A stretch of 64,000 nucleotides of DNA, from assembly GCF_001577835.2 (NCBI RefSeq), contig NC_029516.1:163195144-163259143 (forward strand). The letters run 5' to 3'. Position 1 is the first letter of the stretch. Each line of letters opens with the position of its first letter. A program made the position numbers and the translations under genes. The stretch comes from Coturnix japonica. Taxonomy: Eukaryota; Chordata; Aves; Galliformes; Phasianidae. Under the pieces are notes generated by a model, which was not told where the DNA came from, did not search any database, and worked only from the letters and a program-made list of their open reading frames with translations. Positions 19,551 through 40,214 of the stretch are shown in pieces.

Positions 19551-22500
19551 AGTATTTTGCTGGAGAATAGCAATGCTTGTTCATTCTGGTTCACTTCTCT
19601 AGTGACAGTGCTCCCAGGGTAACTGCAAACAAGCCTGAATGGAGCCAGCATCCCATTGCCATTTTCAAAAGTGCTCAGGGAAGTTAAAGAGAATCTGAAG
19701 CTTCTGGGCTGATTTGAGGCACAGTGAGAAATGACCTGAGGGGCAGTCTGGGGAAAGGACTGCACTCAGGAAAGCTGTGAGAGGACAGATGAAGTAGAAA
19801 CAGATCCTACAGGAGAATTTGAATGGCAGCATAGATAAGGGGTCTGGTAGCTATGTCCTCACCTACCTTGCCCTCACGGCATGAAGGAAGAGGGGTGAGG
19901 GCAGGAAAGGAGATGGATCCCTACTGGTGAAGGGGAAACATGACAATGGGTTAAGAGGACACATAGTTTTGTGCCGCTTTGGGGTGGGCAGAGTTGGGAG
20001 ATTGGTATGGCAGGATTAAAGTGACTGTAGAGAAGAGCTGAGTAACTCATGTGGGGATAGAGACAGCCTGCAGACAGGATGAGAAGTGATGGTAGCATGG
20101 TCACAGGGTAACCACCAGAGAGCAAGGGGATTATTCCTACTGAGTTGCAACCATGTGCCATGCTCCCAGTGCTGGGCAGGAACTACTGCAAGAACCACAT
20201 CCCTTTGCAAAAAAGATGAAGTTATAAGACAAAAAACAGGATTTTCATGTAACCACTGGAGATGACTCCTCTGGAAGAAGAGCAGTAAGGCAATAACAAA
20301 AGCACGCACACTTCCTCTTCTTGTCTCATTTGGGTTGCAGCATGAACCTCCTTGTAGTCTCATCCACTATGCAGTCCATCATGTCGTGACATGCATTCCC
20401 TTGGCAAATACACTAACACCCATTAACAAGTGCTGTGATTAATTTGCAGTGTATGTACAAATAAAACAGTCAAAAGTCAGACTGCAATGCTACAGAGTGA
20501 GCAGAGTCATAACACACCCTCTGCTAGTACAAACTAGCCAGGTGCCAGGCTGTTCAATCAGCCAGTCAAAAGCCAGTGCGGTTGCACCATTTTCCCCTCT
20601 TGTCCTGAGTCTGCACTGTGTGAAGAGCCATCAGGTCAGCCTGATTCCTCTGCATCATTGAAAAGAGCTGTGAAAATCCAGCTTGCTGAAGGATGCCCCT
20701 GGCACACATTAAGCAGAGCCATGCTAAAGGCCTCAGTTATATAACTTTCCTTATATATATAATCTCTGAGCTCTGCTTTGTCAAAGCATATGCATTGCTA
20801 CTGAGTGATATCTCAGTGGCTAGAATACCTGTTCAACTGTAAGCTTGGCTAATATTCATCTTCCTCTTGAACGGATTTGATCTCATCTCCTACAGCACTG
20901 ATCTGATAGTGTGATTGTGTGAGGAAGTCAACTCTTCTGAACCATTTCTTTTTCTCTGCAAAGGCAGCAGGAGTGGATGGGAATGGCTGATGAGGTCAGT
21001 AATCCAGTTGCTGCTGTTCAAAATCTCTTATCTGCCATGTTCTGCTCCCTGTGTGAGCAATGTGTGATGCTAAGTGAGCATTACTGAAACAGGATGATAA
21101 AATGAGCTAGGGGAGAATCTGAGCTGTTAACCTCAGCCTGCTTTAGAAGCCTGTTAGGGACTGACTGTCTCAGCATTGCCACAAGGGCTGTGGTGCACCA
21201 GAGTGAAGTCATGAGCTGACAAGTGGGTGAGCTCACCTGGCAGGAGCCCAGGGAGGGCAGAGACACAGTGCAGCTGGTGTTGCCTCAACATCTCCCATTA
21301 CCATCCTTAAATGTCTGTGCTGCATATGTAGCCTACACAGAAGAATTTCTGTCCAAGGACATTAGGTACCTCCAGGGTGAAGCAGGGCTCTGTGAGTGCT
21401 TCTTGTGCATAGAGTGGAGTTAACTTCCTTTCATTTTGAAAGTGCCTACACACTTTGATATCCTAATGGGACACCTACTTGCATGCCCGGGTTTACCTTC
21501 AGGAATCAGGCCTTTAGGCCTTATTTGTTGGCTGAGTATTGAAAACGGTAAAAGGGAAACCTAAAAGAACACATCAGCAATGGAGGCACAGAACACTGAT
21601 AGTGTTGATGACTTGCCATTGACGTTGTATATATATATAATATATGGCATAAGAAAATGCTTTTCTTTAAGATAAGACTGGTACTGTTATCACCCCAACA
21701 AGACAGCTAACTGAAAGTAAAATATTGGCCTCACCCCCAGATGTTTGTTAGCTAGCTTAAACTGCTTGCATCTGAAAAATGAATGGTAGTTACCTTGCTG
21801 TAAATAATAATCCAGAAAGTTCTCTGTTTTTTCATCTCATCAGAACCATAAATGGAAGAAAGACAAAGAATAAATTTTACCCTTACTGAGGAGCTGGTGA
21901 GTAGTGTTAACCGTGGACTTTCCATTTGCACTTCTGCTTTCTCCATGTCCTAAATTTTGGCCAAAAAAATGAATTGAGAAAAGCAAGAAAATTCCTGGAA
22001 AATGATATAACAGTAAGTAACTCCAGTTGTTTTGGAAACAGGAGTGCTGGAGCTGCTTGTTGGCACTTAGTGAGCAAGTGGAAGTTTCTTGTTGCTATGA
22101 TTTCTTTATAACTCATAAACGGTTGCTGGAATAAAGGGCATTAAATACCAGCATATGAAATTTGCTCATAAATATAACTTCAATAAGAATTTCTAAGTGT
22201 GTGGACTTACTCTGGAATCTGAGACCAGGCATGTAAAAGTAGAGGTGCATGGAAACATCACCTCTTAAATTCTTGACAGTACAACTATCATCCCAAACAC
22301 AACCTATTGTACATCAAAACTCATACAAAAATGTCTTAATGACTTTATTGACAGCTTTATAAGGCTCTTAAAGAGTATTAGGTGGATGATCTAATAACCA
22401 TGCATGCTGACACAAAAATGTCACAAGTTGTAAATGCTACAGCAAAGCAGCAGGCTCCAGATCCAGACATCAGGCAGCTCTCTCACAGGCACTCAGTCTA

Positions 22501-24126
22501 CAGCTGGAGGATTGGTTTAGTGCTACCAGCAGTAGTCATCATATGTTGCTTTTGGGGAAGGAGAAAGACTGTGTCACACAGAAATCTTTGGAGATGTTGT
22601 GACAAGGATCTTCCCACGGCAGAACTGCACTTCCTCTTCTTGAGGAAGTACGATTTTCAACAGTGTTGTTGTGGTTGTAGAAGAGATTATGGAAATATCT
22701 GTCTAATGCTGTTCTCTGTGGCTAGGATTTAAGATCTTCCTGGGGAGGTTTTCCATATAAAGCAAGTGTCCACTCACAGTCAGACAGCACTGCTACAATC
22801 ATGGAGAAAATGAAGATGAATTAAGCTGTAAGTAGGCACTGACTCAACACTGGACAGGAAGGGTGACCGGTGTGAAAGCTGGCGTTGGTAAGAGGAGTCC
22901 TGCTGTTGAGTTAGCATTACTGTGATGGAAACAGGTGACTGTAAAATAAAAAAACAAAAAGCAGCTGTTCTCACATTCATCTTTATCAATAATATTTTAT
23001 TTTTGAGACGTCATAGGGTTTGCAGCAGAACTAGGCAGGAAGTAAGCACTGCTCAACAGCAGCACAGGCTGAGGCTGCTCAGAACCATACTAGGCAGAAA
23101 ATTGACTGTGAAAGAGGGGAAGAAAGGGCAAGTCTTGAAAGATTGTCCTTTTTGAAGGGCTGAAAGGAAGAGAACATAACTTTCACACTCACTTCTTCAA
23201 GCTAGAACACATTATTTTCTTTATATTTTGTACTACTTCTGGATGAAATCTCCTCAAAAGACAACTTCAAAGGAGAGTAGTGTGGATTTTTCTTCATAAG
23301 ACCTATTCTAGATAATTGAAAGATGTTCAATTTGGTGATTGATCTCTTTTGGGCAATGGTGAACAGTGGGAAAGTGTTGTCAGAGTAGCAACAGGATGCA
23401 TTTAAGAAAGATGCCAATCAGAAGATCACATAAATTTCACAAATATCCCTCTATATCATCTCAACCTCCTCTAGTGGCCATCCCATTAGATAGAAAGAAT
23501 AGTGAGGAGTATTTGGAGTATTTGTGTACCAAGTTTTACAGGTCAGAAAGTAACTTCTGTGCACTAGAACCACGGAGACACCGTACACATAGAGACACAC
23601 TGAACACTTGGTGAGAAGTTGTGTCGCGTGTGGGAAGTGAAAAAAGTTGTAATGTTTCAGTGGGTTAGTTTGCAAGTACTAGAAGTTATTTCTACAAGTG
23701 ATACTGTGGGTGTGTAAGCTGCATGGGGAGAACATCACATTCAGTTTATAGATTCATCTCACCCACCCAGTGTGACACACCTAGCAGAATATGAGCAGAG
23801 TTATCAAAAGCTGCCCATATGAGCTCTCTTGTGGTTCTCTTCCTGAAAACAGCTCAGTTATCCCTGTTCAGCATAATTCCCTGAGTATGTCCATCTCCTA
23901 CCAGGACTGAGGAGGAGGTTTTTGCCCCTGATGTAAATGTTTCAGTTAGGTGTTTGCTCTCAGAGGAGGAATTCAGCTCTTGGCAACCAGCCTCCGCTGC
24001 TGAGCTCCACCAGCTAGTCCAGGACCGGTCTGCATTCCATCTGAAGACCTTGCATTCTGTTCTTCAAAATGCTTTTCACAATGCCCTGCAGGAAAAGATG
24101 AGTTCAGTAAATGCTGGAAACACATA
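19551..24126. other. Intergenic between genes A and B
   Basis: No gene recognised. It holds short TA-rich tracts near 20750 and 21628-21648. Open frames on both strands are short and show no domain or exon context. Confidence 0.5.
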
Positions 24127-24430
24127 GGTTGCTCTGAAAATTATGTCTCCTATTTTTTTTTTTTCATGGAAATTGCAACACATACAAAGAATGTAATAAC
24201 ACTATTTGATAGAGTAAAATTCTTAGCTACAAAACACTGCTTTTCAGCACAGTCACCACCATTAGCCATGCACTTTCACCAGCAATGAAGAAGAGCCCGC
24301 ATGCCACGCTCATTAACTATCTGCGTAGCTGTCCAGAATGTAGCTTGTCTTTCACGTCACTGCTGCTGAAACATGCCACCCCCACCCCACTGTGCTCACA
24401 TCTACTTTTTGGTCTGCATTAGCATATTTC
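24127..24430 (-). mobile_element. Mariner-like DNA transposon remnant
   Basis: The left edge follows a TA dinucleotide and reads GGTTGCTCTGAAAATTATG, like the ends of galliform mariner elements as I remember them. On the minus strand a decayed transposase C-terminus reads ERGMRALLHCW, a stop, then KCMANGGDCAEKQCF. This resembles the K-C-x-x-x-N-G-x-Y-x-E ending of mariner transposases. Only the terminal few hundred bases remain and the coding is broken by stop codons, so the element is dead. The exact family name is uncertain. Confidence 0.6.
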
Positions 24431-25312
24431 AAGTGTTGATGATTGTAATGGGTGCCATTTTTTCCACATGGAGGAAATGGACACATTTGAGTTTCATCCT
24501 TTCTTACCAGCAGTAGGAGGCACAGAGAACAGAGAAAATCCTCCTCTGAAGGGAAAAAAACATCAGAGAGCTCACACTACAAAACCTCAGTGCTTTTTAA
24601 ATCTGAAAATCAGTGGACAGGTAAGAGACTATGAAATAGGAAGTCATCTGGCAACGTTCTGATGCTGAACACTCCTGAGAACAGTGGCATACAGACGTTA
24701 GCCTGATTTTTTACCTTGATTATGCTGAAAAAGGTATTTTCATTTCCTTGTGGGGGTTTCATGTTTTCTTGCAGACAAACAGAAGTTCAATCCAGGTGAG
24801 AAATATATCAAAGAAAAACTGCACAAAGCACTGCTTCTGTAAACAGTGCATTACAGCACTAAACTTCTAATTCTGAAAGACTTCCCCAGGGGGAAATGAT
24901 GGTACTACAATAATCTCCAAAATTACATTCTCCTATACAGACAACGTGAAAAGTTTATAAATAAATAAAATTAAACAAATAAAAATTTGCTATCTACAGT
25001 TGTGTAACATTGTGTTTGTTCTTTGTTTATGTGCTTCAACAACTCAGTTGGAACTTTCCAATGAGAACTTTAGATGGAAAATGTAGAAGTGACATGCATT
25101 AAGGTTTTGGAAAGAAAGGCTACAGTTTAACAACTAAAAGATTAATGATCTTGTTATAAAGATCTACATGTCTATTATCACCTCATTAATAATATTTCCT
25201 TGTTGCGAAACCTCCAAGAGGGTGGAACTAGATGGAAGACAGTGCCAACCTTTTATATTAAAACTATTGTTTTGCATATATTCTGTTGCTAACTGAAGGT
25301 TGTGAGAAGCAG
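24431..25312. other. Upstream region of gene B
   Basis: AT-rich sequence without a recognisable gene or repeat, leading into the gene B promoter. Confidence 0.5.
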
Positions 25313-25355
25313 TGAGTGACTGGAAGCTTCGTAAAGCAAATGAGAACTATATAAT
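25313..25355 (+). promoter_or_regulatory. Gene B promoter: degraded AP-1 site and TATA box
   Basis: A TATA box (TATATAAT, 25348-25355) lies 63 bp before the start codon. At the position occupied by AP-1 in the sister genes, 35 bp before the TATA box, the sequence is TGAGTGA (25313-25319), one base off the AP-1 consensus. The preceding Ets-like site is also altered (GAAGGTTGT). AP-1 response is therefore likely weaker than for genes A and C. Confidence 0.65.
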
Positions 25356-25417
25356 GGTGAAGCAGGTGTGCGACATACTCCAAAGAAACATTTCCTAGGG
25401 AAAAGAGAAAAAAAACA

Positions 25418-33277
<7,860 letters not shown>

Positions 33278-34930
33278 GAAAAGGAAATCTACACTGGTGT
33301 AGGAAAGAATGCGGTGTTTTTGCACTGTAAACACTATTTCTTTTATAATTATATGGAACATATAAGTGCTTCAGACTCAGACATCATACGTCATGCCCTG
33401 CATATTCATTCTGTGCTTCTGTAAATAACTGAAGAACAATGTTTAGCATACTGATATGTATATATGTGTACATAATTAACATCAGAATGGCTCACGTATT
33501 TTTAAAGCCCCTAGTAGCAGGGCCACTGTTCAAATGGAACGCTCCAGAGGGAATTTAGACTATAAGCCTTTAGTCTGCATTTCATCAAAGTCCGAAACAC
33601 AGTAAGACACACTCAGTCTTGCAGGAGAAAAGAACTGCTATTTTTTCCTGAAGCAAACAGTGCAAATGATGCTGCCATACCTGCATTTGAGTTGTATCAC
33701 CTCCAAAAATAAGAAATGAATAGGTCTAATTGGTGTCTGACATTGACAAAGTCAGAGAAATAGGTTCAAAACTTCTAACTTTAATGTTAGTTGGAATTGA
33801 ATAAGAAATCTTTCAGTGATGACAGCTTGTTCCTTGTTATTTGACTCATGCTGTTCTTAATTCTGTTTTTTCTTCATGTTTCTGGTGCAGTTTTCTGAGC
33901 GGTCCTGTAACCACAAGATATTTTAATGTCTTAATCAGTTCATCAGCTACAATAGGAAAAGCCAAAAATATGCATGGATGGTTTGGCTCATATTTTATAT
34001 GTTTTTATTTTCTCGATGAATTCTCTGCCTCTGGATTTCAGTGATTTCCTTCAGCTCTCCCTACCACTCTCTTCCTAGCTGTGCACTCCATACCACTGCC
34101 ACTGGGGCTAACTTCACTAGGTCATGTTACTTTAACTGTGATAATGGCTTCTGGCTCTGATTTTTTAGATGTTTTTGAAATATTCTCTTTCATGTGAGAT
34201 TGTAATTCTTAAAGCAATGCAGGCCTGTCATAGAACTGTCATGATTGTTCTGACTCCTAAATATTTCCTGTTTCTTTTTTTTTGATGATTTATGGGGCTT
34301 CCTTTTTACCTATTACATGCACAGAGGATCATGCAAATTACTGCTTAGGAAATTGATACATGGCAGAAGTAGAGTTTCACTGACTCCACTATTATCTGTC
34401 TTTAAATAATTTCAGTGTTTGGTGTTTGTTTGTTTATTAGTTTAACTGTAGTATGTTGGTGTCTTATTTTTCTTCCCAATCCTTAGTTTGAAAATCTCAA
34501 GCACTACTGGCAAGTCAGCCTCATTATTTTTGTGAAAACAGAATTTTTCACCAAAGATTATTGACCTGTGTTTCAGATGTTGTACTCTCTGAGGTATACT
34601 TTGAGACCCAGACTCCTAGCTGATACATTCATTGTTTGTGGCACACTTGGACCAAGGGTTTCAGTAAATCCTTACCTCAGTTTCTTGTGTATTTCTATGT
34701 ATGCCAGATTTCCAGCCTGTTTGCATCAAGATTGGCCAAAGATGAAATTCTCTTCCCAAGGAACAAAACTATCAACTGATTCTTTCTCCTACTGAATTCA
34801 TTTTCTTTAATAGTGTATTTTTCTCCAAACATTTCATTTGTTTTTGTTGTCGCTGTCTTGTTCTGGAAGATATTTTTTTCTATATTTGAATGTATCTGTT
34901 TTCTGTTCACCAAGGACTCCATAGTACTGT
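33278..34930. other. Gene B 3' flank, no other gene recognised
   Basis: AT-rich sequence that probably includes the gene B 3' UTR. No AATAAA or other feature could be assigned with confidence. Confidence 0.45.
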
Positions 34931-35102
34931 GTGCCCCGGTGGCTCAGTGGTAGGAATGCCGCGTTGCAACACCAGGGCCCGAGTGTTCGAATCCCCCTGT
35001 GGCGCAAGTGGTAGAAGTGCCGCTCTGCAGCACAGAGGCTCAAATCCCGGGGGTTGGACTCGATGATCTCTAAGGTCCCTTCCAACCCGCACGAGACTAT
35101 TA
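34931..35102 (+). mobile_element. Composite SINE-like element: two tRNA-like units plus CR1 tail
   Basis: Two head-to-tail tRNA-like units are visible. The first has an A-box-like TGGCTCAGTGG (34940-34950) and a B-box-like GTTCGAATCC (34985-34994). The second has TGGCGCAAGTGG (35000-35011) and GGCTCAAATCCC (35037-35048). They share GTGGTAG- and ATGCCGC/GTGCCGC-like blocks, which suggests a duplication. They are followed by TTGGACTCGATGATCTCTAA and GGTCCCTTCCAACCC, a CR1 3' end. A tRNA-derived head joined to a LINE tail is the classic design of a SINE moved by that LINE's machinery, as in the zebra finch tRNA/CR1 SINE. The usual ATTCTATG end is replaced by an irregular TATTACCTACTACC tract. 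The parent tRNA is not assignable. Confidence 0.65.
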
Positions 35103-37540
35103 CCTACTACCTATTACTTTGATCAAACATAATCCAGGATGCCCAACCTGGAAGGCCCAACAGTATGTGCTCCAAGAAAAACAGTTTGTTCAGGGGGCTA
35201 TTTTTCATACCTTGTATTGGTTTTCTTGGTTTAACAAAGTCATCCTCACCGGTAGGCACAAATCTCCTTTGATACTGTTCTTGATATGATTATGTATTAT
35301 CAAAATAGCTAAGGTGTGGTAGTGAACAAAACCTCACTGTGCAATGACTTGGAAATTCATAACTAGATGACCCCAAAGTACCACATAAGTAAAATAGACA
35401 AAGATGATAAAAATGGTGCTGACTGAAAACAATCCCTTGCTCCCTGTCAGCATAACAACTGACCCTGCATGTTCACTAGCGGTAGCTCACAGTGGGATGC
35501 TTTAACATTAGTGCCATGCCTCCAGACAGGAGTCTATGAGCCTGTAGCAATTCCAGTACATCCCAAATGGGGCAGAGCCACTAGGTATGTGCAGATTGAA
35601 TATTCAGATTAGTGGAGGGAATTTTATCTCTTATTTTTGTCTCTTTCAGGCTAACTTTCACAACTTTACGTCTTCTAAGACACTTGCAATGTTTAGAGGT
35701 GAAGGATTTCAAGCTGGTGAGGTCAGTTCTGAAGGCATCCCAAGACCTGCCTGCCAGCAGGGAAATCCTGCCCAGGACAGGACAGAACAGCTTCTTAGCC
35801 CCGGCAGCAATTCCTGCAGGGCGGAAGAATCTGATTAGATTTCCAATGTGTTTGGGAAACAGGTACTTGGCATGAAAAGTGGCACTCCTTCCCATCTACT
35901 TGAAGTGCTACTGATTTCAATGATGATGCCCTGTCTGACAGTTGTGCAAGTCACTGAGGTGTAACTCAGACACTACCCCAGTTGATGAGCCACCACACTG
36001 AATTGCTCTTCTACAGTAGCATAATTTGAGCTGATTCAGGACCTAATACCCTGAGCCTTATCTCAGTGGCCTTTGGACTTCAGTGTGGTTTGAACTATAC
36101 GCTTGTACTCCAGCCACTGACTAGCCCAACATCCTGGTACAAAAATGGCATGACTGATACACTCTTGGGGCATGTACAATATTGGCTGATTGTAAATCAC
36201 AAGATTGTGCAAACTTCAAAACAAATGAGTTGGATGGTTGCCTTCGGCTTTTTCGTATCAGTATTAAAATGTACATGGCTCACTAAGAGAAAAGTCCTAA
36301 TTAATTTTCTAACTTGAGGAAAATATCTGGCAACCAGCTGTACTGCGCTACACAATGATGTGATTTATATCCCTGATATTTCAGTCTTCCCAGAAAAAGT
36401 GACATCCTCCAAGGACAAGAACTTGTTTCAGAATAACATTCTGGCTGTGTAAAATGATTTTTATTTTGTTCCCTTGAAATATATTGGAAACATGTGAAGA
36501 GATTAGGGTATGCATAACAGCGCAGAAAGGACAGAGAAGTACTTCCTGGAAGAATGACGACTGTACTTTTTAGTGCCACCTGTTAATGGGGAAAAAATGG
36601 CAAGTATAAATGTGACAAATTATGTTAACAAACAATTCTTTGAACTGTGAGCTATGAATTATTTCCTTTTTGCAATGTTCAAAATATGGAACTACCAATC
36701 AAAGTTCCTTTTTCTATAGTAATTCTGTTGTGAGGGACTTTGATTTAGGGAAACCCCACTATGATTCACACAGTGAGTTTATTTTTTCATTGTTTAGTCA
36801 GTAGTGAACATTGAAGTTTCACCTTAGCAAGACAAGAGTTAAAGCCATTAGAGGATTTTAAAATGTTTCGTATATAAATGGGGAAAAAGGGCATTATCCT
36901 GAGGAATCGCATTTAAGCTATAGGTAAGTTGTACACAAGGTCAGTGGAAATCACTGGGACAGAAAACTGTTGGAGGCTTAAAAACAATCCTGGGAAAATA
37001 CTTGTTCTTTTATCCTTCTGCCTAAAGATCATTTTCAGTCAGTGCTGAAAAGTGGATAAACCTGGAAGATCAATGTGCTAGACAGGCCCATGCAATGCTT
37101 GTACTCCTATGTGGAATTAATTAGTAGAATGAGTGAGTAGGGTGCCTAGAAAAGGAATACTTAGAGGTCTCCTGACTCATGACAAGCAAAAAAGGTGCTG
37201 TTTTGTCAAGAAAAAAGTGCATGAATATTAAGTACAGTTATTGCTAATACAGAGTCATAAGGCTGTACTGCCTGGGGGAAGAATGGAAACCCCTCCTGAA
37301 AACAATGGCCTTTTATTCACAACAGCATCACTCCTCCCTTTCTTAGACATCACATTTGGGTTTATCTGTGCTAAACAGATGGGTCCAGCACCTGGTGGGT
37401 GATTCAAGGTAAACTGAGTATAGTATGGATGCTTGTTGTCTGGGCAAGGGCTGACTCTCACCAACAGTTACAGTTAGGTAAGTGCCAGATTCCTCTCTCT
37501 CCATTGGTTATATAAAGACATCAGACATTGGGTTTGTTTA
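35103..37540. other. Intergenic between genes B and C, first part
   Basis: No gene recognised. Open frames near 35580-35900 overlap on both strands and have no recognisable domain. Confidence 0.5.
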
Positions 37541-37627
37541 TTGGGTGTCCCTGTGTGGAGCCAGGAGTTAGACTTTATGATCCTCATGGGTCCCTTTCCA
37601 ACTTGGGATATCCAATGATTCCATGAG
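37541..37627 (+). repeat. CR1 LINE 3' end, sense
   Basis: GGAGTTAGACTTTATGATCC, then GGGTCCCTTTCCAACTTGGG and GATTCCATGA match the tail of CR1 (tagatgatc, ggtcccttccaacc, attctatga) with moderate divergence. Confidence 0.7.
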
Positions 37628-38516
37628 CCTTTAGTCATTCAGTCTAACACAAATGGGCCCACAAGCAAATTGAGGGACTGTGTAGACACCAGTTAGCACT
37701 CAGTAAATTCATTTTGGCACTTTCAAATTTCCTTGAAAAGGATAGTATGGCGAGATGCTAACTGCTGTGTGATGGGAAGAACAGATGACTGAAAGAAGGG
37801 GATGTGCCATAGGACACGCAGTGGGACGCCAATGCAGATGGTGAAATGGGGCATGACTTTGTGGCCCAACATGATGGAAATTCCCTAGACAGAGGGAAGA
37901 CACTGCTTCTGCTTCCTCTTCCTGATGTTGTTTATGATTTTCATTCGATGACTATGTGAGCACATAAGTGGCTCCCACAGCCAGTGCTGGAATCCAGGAC
38001 TCCCTAATTCTGTCACTGGCTGTCCTAAAAAATAAGTTATTTAAAGTTTCCAGGAAGATAACCAGATGTCCCCTCCCACCCTCTGCCTGACTCACTATCC
38101 TCTGGTCACGTTAAAATTTGGCAAAAGACCTTTTGCAGAAATGTGCATGGCAGAAGAACCTTCCAGTACAATCTGTAACTTGTGATTTCCTGATGTTCCC
38201 ATTGCAGCCCCTGGATCCTTCCAATTAATCTGCATGCCTTCTTTGTTTGTATGTGTTTAAACATGCCTCTTATGCCTGTAAAAGCTGTTTTCCAGAATCA
38301 TCTTCCTAGTTATTTCAGTGACCAGCACTGTGTTATTGCTTTGAAATGTTTGGTATTATTTTTATTCAATAACTCCACAAAAATATATGATGAGCATTAG
38401 AAAGTATAAAGAAATGTTCTTATCCAGGATTAGTATTTGCTCTGCTAAATGCTGCACCATTGTGATAGTAGAATTATATAGTAGACATATTGCCTTGATA
38501 CTTGAGAAACTACTTT
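37628..38516. other. Intergenic, nothing recognised
   Basis: No gene, repeat family or regulatory signal was identified between two CR1 tails. Confidence 0.45.
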
Positions 38517-38617
38517 GAGTACTTCCTGAAGGGTACTTTCAACTTCTTTGGAGCTGAACTCAGTGATCCTTGTGAGTCTTTTCCAGTTTGGGGTATTCTG
38601 TAATTCAATCATTCTAG
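38517..38617 (+). repeat. Diverged CR1 LINE 3' end, sense
   Basis: GAGCTGAACTCAGTGATCCT, then GAGTCTTTTCCAGTTTGGGG and ATTCTGTAATTCAATCATTC follow the CR1 tail pattern, but with many differences. It is an older copy than the others. Confidence 0.55.
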
Positions 38618-40036
38618 AACAATAAAATTTTCAACCTGCATTATATCTCTTCAGATCAAACCCTCACAAGGTATCAGAAATAAAGGAGAGTGGTACATAT
38701 TTGCCTTTTCCCATCTCACTCCAGTCTTTATTTTTCCATTTTATGACATTGAATGACACACAGAAAACTGTACTGGGAGAAACCTACAGAGGTTTCTGCA
38801 GTGTCTCTGGCATGGAGAGCAACACCAAATTCAGCCTTACAACTCCTAGCAGTAGCAAGCTTGCAGCCCATTCAGGCAATCTACTTTGGTACTTAGCTGT
38901 CCTTGCAGTTAGAAATGCTTTCCTCAAATTGGGAGTCTATACTATAGGTGCCCACATACCCCACATGAGTAAAATTCTCTTATCTCCACAAAAACTTAGC
39001 CAATATAGTCAGCTTCTGTTGATCTTAAAATCCATTCCATGTGGTCAATAGAATGACTCCCTAGAATCAATTTTCAAAAAGGGAGGTAATTCTACATTAC
39101 ATATAGAGATATCTGTGCATCAAAACGAAGTTGATTCTACATCAGAGGATCATTCATTTGGCCATACCTGAGACACACACCTGAGGCTTATTGCCACAAC
39201 TTGGGAAGTATGGAGACCTACATCCTTGCAGGGTAGCTGGAGGTCAGGTGGGATTTCCTAGAAGATCTGAAATTGCACAAATACTCAGCTAAATCCCAAA
39301 CCTTGTGTCTACATATAATCACTCCTGTTTAAGGCCACTGTAGAGTCTTGGTAAACATTCATAGTCTGTCTTTTAGGAGCAGTTCTTCATTTATTTAACA
39401 ACACCTATCTCACCTTAATTAAACAGGGAACAGTGTTACAGTATAGTTTACAATATTTATTTTCAAAATACACAAATGCTTCTTTTGATTTTTGTGCAGT
39501 CTTCCTAATCAAAGCTCATCTCTGTGCATGGGTCCAGACACCCCACTGCACTACTTTTGGCAAGAGCATAAACAGTATTCTATTCATCATACATAGGGAA
39601 ACATACCTTATGCATCCTGGTAACCTGATTTTTTTAATATCAGTCAAAAACGAACCATTTTAGCTCTCCATTTTAGGAAAAGCAGAGGGTTGTTTCAGAC
39701 AGAACTGCTAATTACCTCATGGCAGCTCTCCTGGATTTATGACTCTAATTATTCCCAGATCAGTTCTTTGCATTTTCTTTTATATGTTACTGATACTTAC
39801 TTTGACTATATGTATTTTAAGAAAACATACATCGTTACTGATTATAGTACAGTGCAATATTATGTTATTGTTATTTCATATTATTGCTCCAGTATATCAA
39901 GAACTTTATCCACAAATTTCATATATACATTTCATATATATTTTATACATTTGAAATGCAATTCTACCTTTTATCTGAAGAGTTTCCCCTTATTTATTAA
40001 AAGCATGGTGAAATTGCCCAAAACAGAAGGCTCAGG
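38618..40036. other. Intergenic upstream of gene C
   Basis: AT-rich, with no gene recognised. It ends at a long A-tract just before the gene C promoter. Confidence 0.45.
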
Positions 40037-40069
<33 letters not shown>

Positions 40070-40082
40070 AAAAAAAAAAAAA
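40037..40082 (+). repeat. Poly(A) tract upstream of gene C
   Basis: About 45 bases of A with a single T, ending about 90 bp before the AP-1 site of gene C. It could be a simple-sequence expansion or the tail of a lost insertion. No retroposed body or target duplication is evident. Confidence 0.8.
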
Positions 40083-40155
40083 GGAATGGTAACATTAGTT
40101 AAACTCATTTCATCACTCCCTAATGACGAAACATTTATGCATCATTTTTACTAAT

Positions 40156-40214
40156 CAGAGGATATTATGCAGCATGAGTCAGACTGTCACTGATTTACAA
40201 TTTAGCTATATAAA
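40156..40214 (+). promoter_or_regulatory. MMP1: Gene C promoter: Ets-like, AP-1 and TATA elements
   Basis: CAGAGGATAT (40156-40165), AP-1 TGAGTCA (40175-40181) and TATATAAA (40207-40214) lie upstream of the start codon at 40285. The block AATCAGAGGATATTATGCAG followed by CATGAGTCAG closely resembles the remembered human MMP1 promoter around its PEA3 and AP-1 sites. It also matches the gene A promoter. Confidence 0.82.

Noticed and set aside
20795-20850. tRNA-like ATCTCAGTGGCTAG segment
   Set aside because: It has an A-box-like string only, with no B-box or tRNA fold, and is too short to call.
39690-40070. 126-aa open frame ending in poly-lysine
   Set aside because: The frame ends in the A-tract and has no domain or codon signal. 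It is a chance frame in AT-rich DNA.
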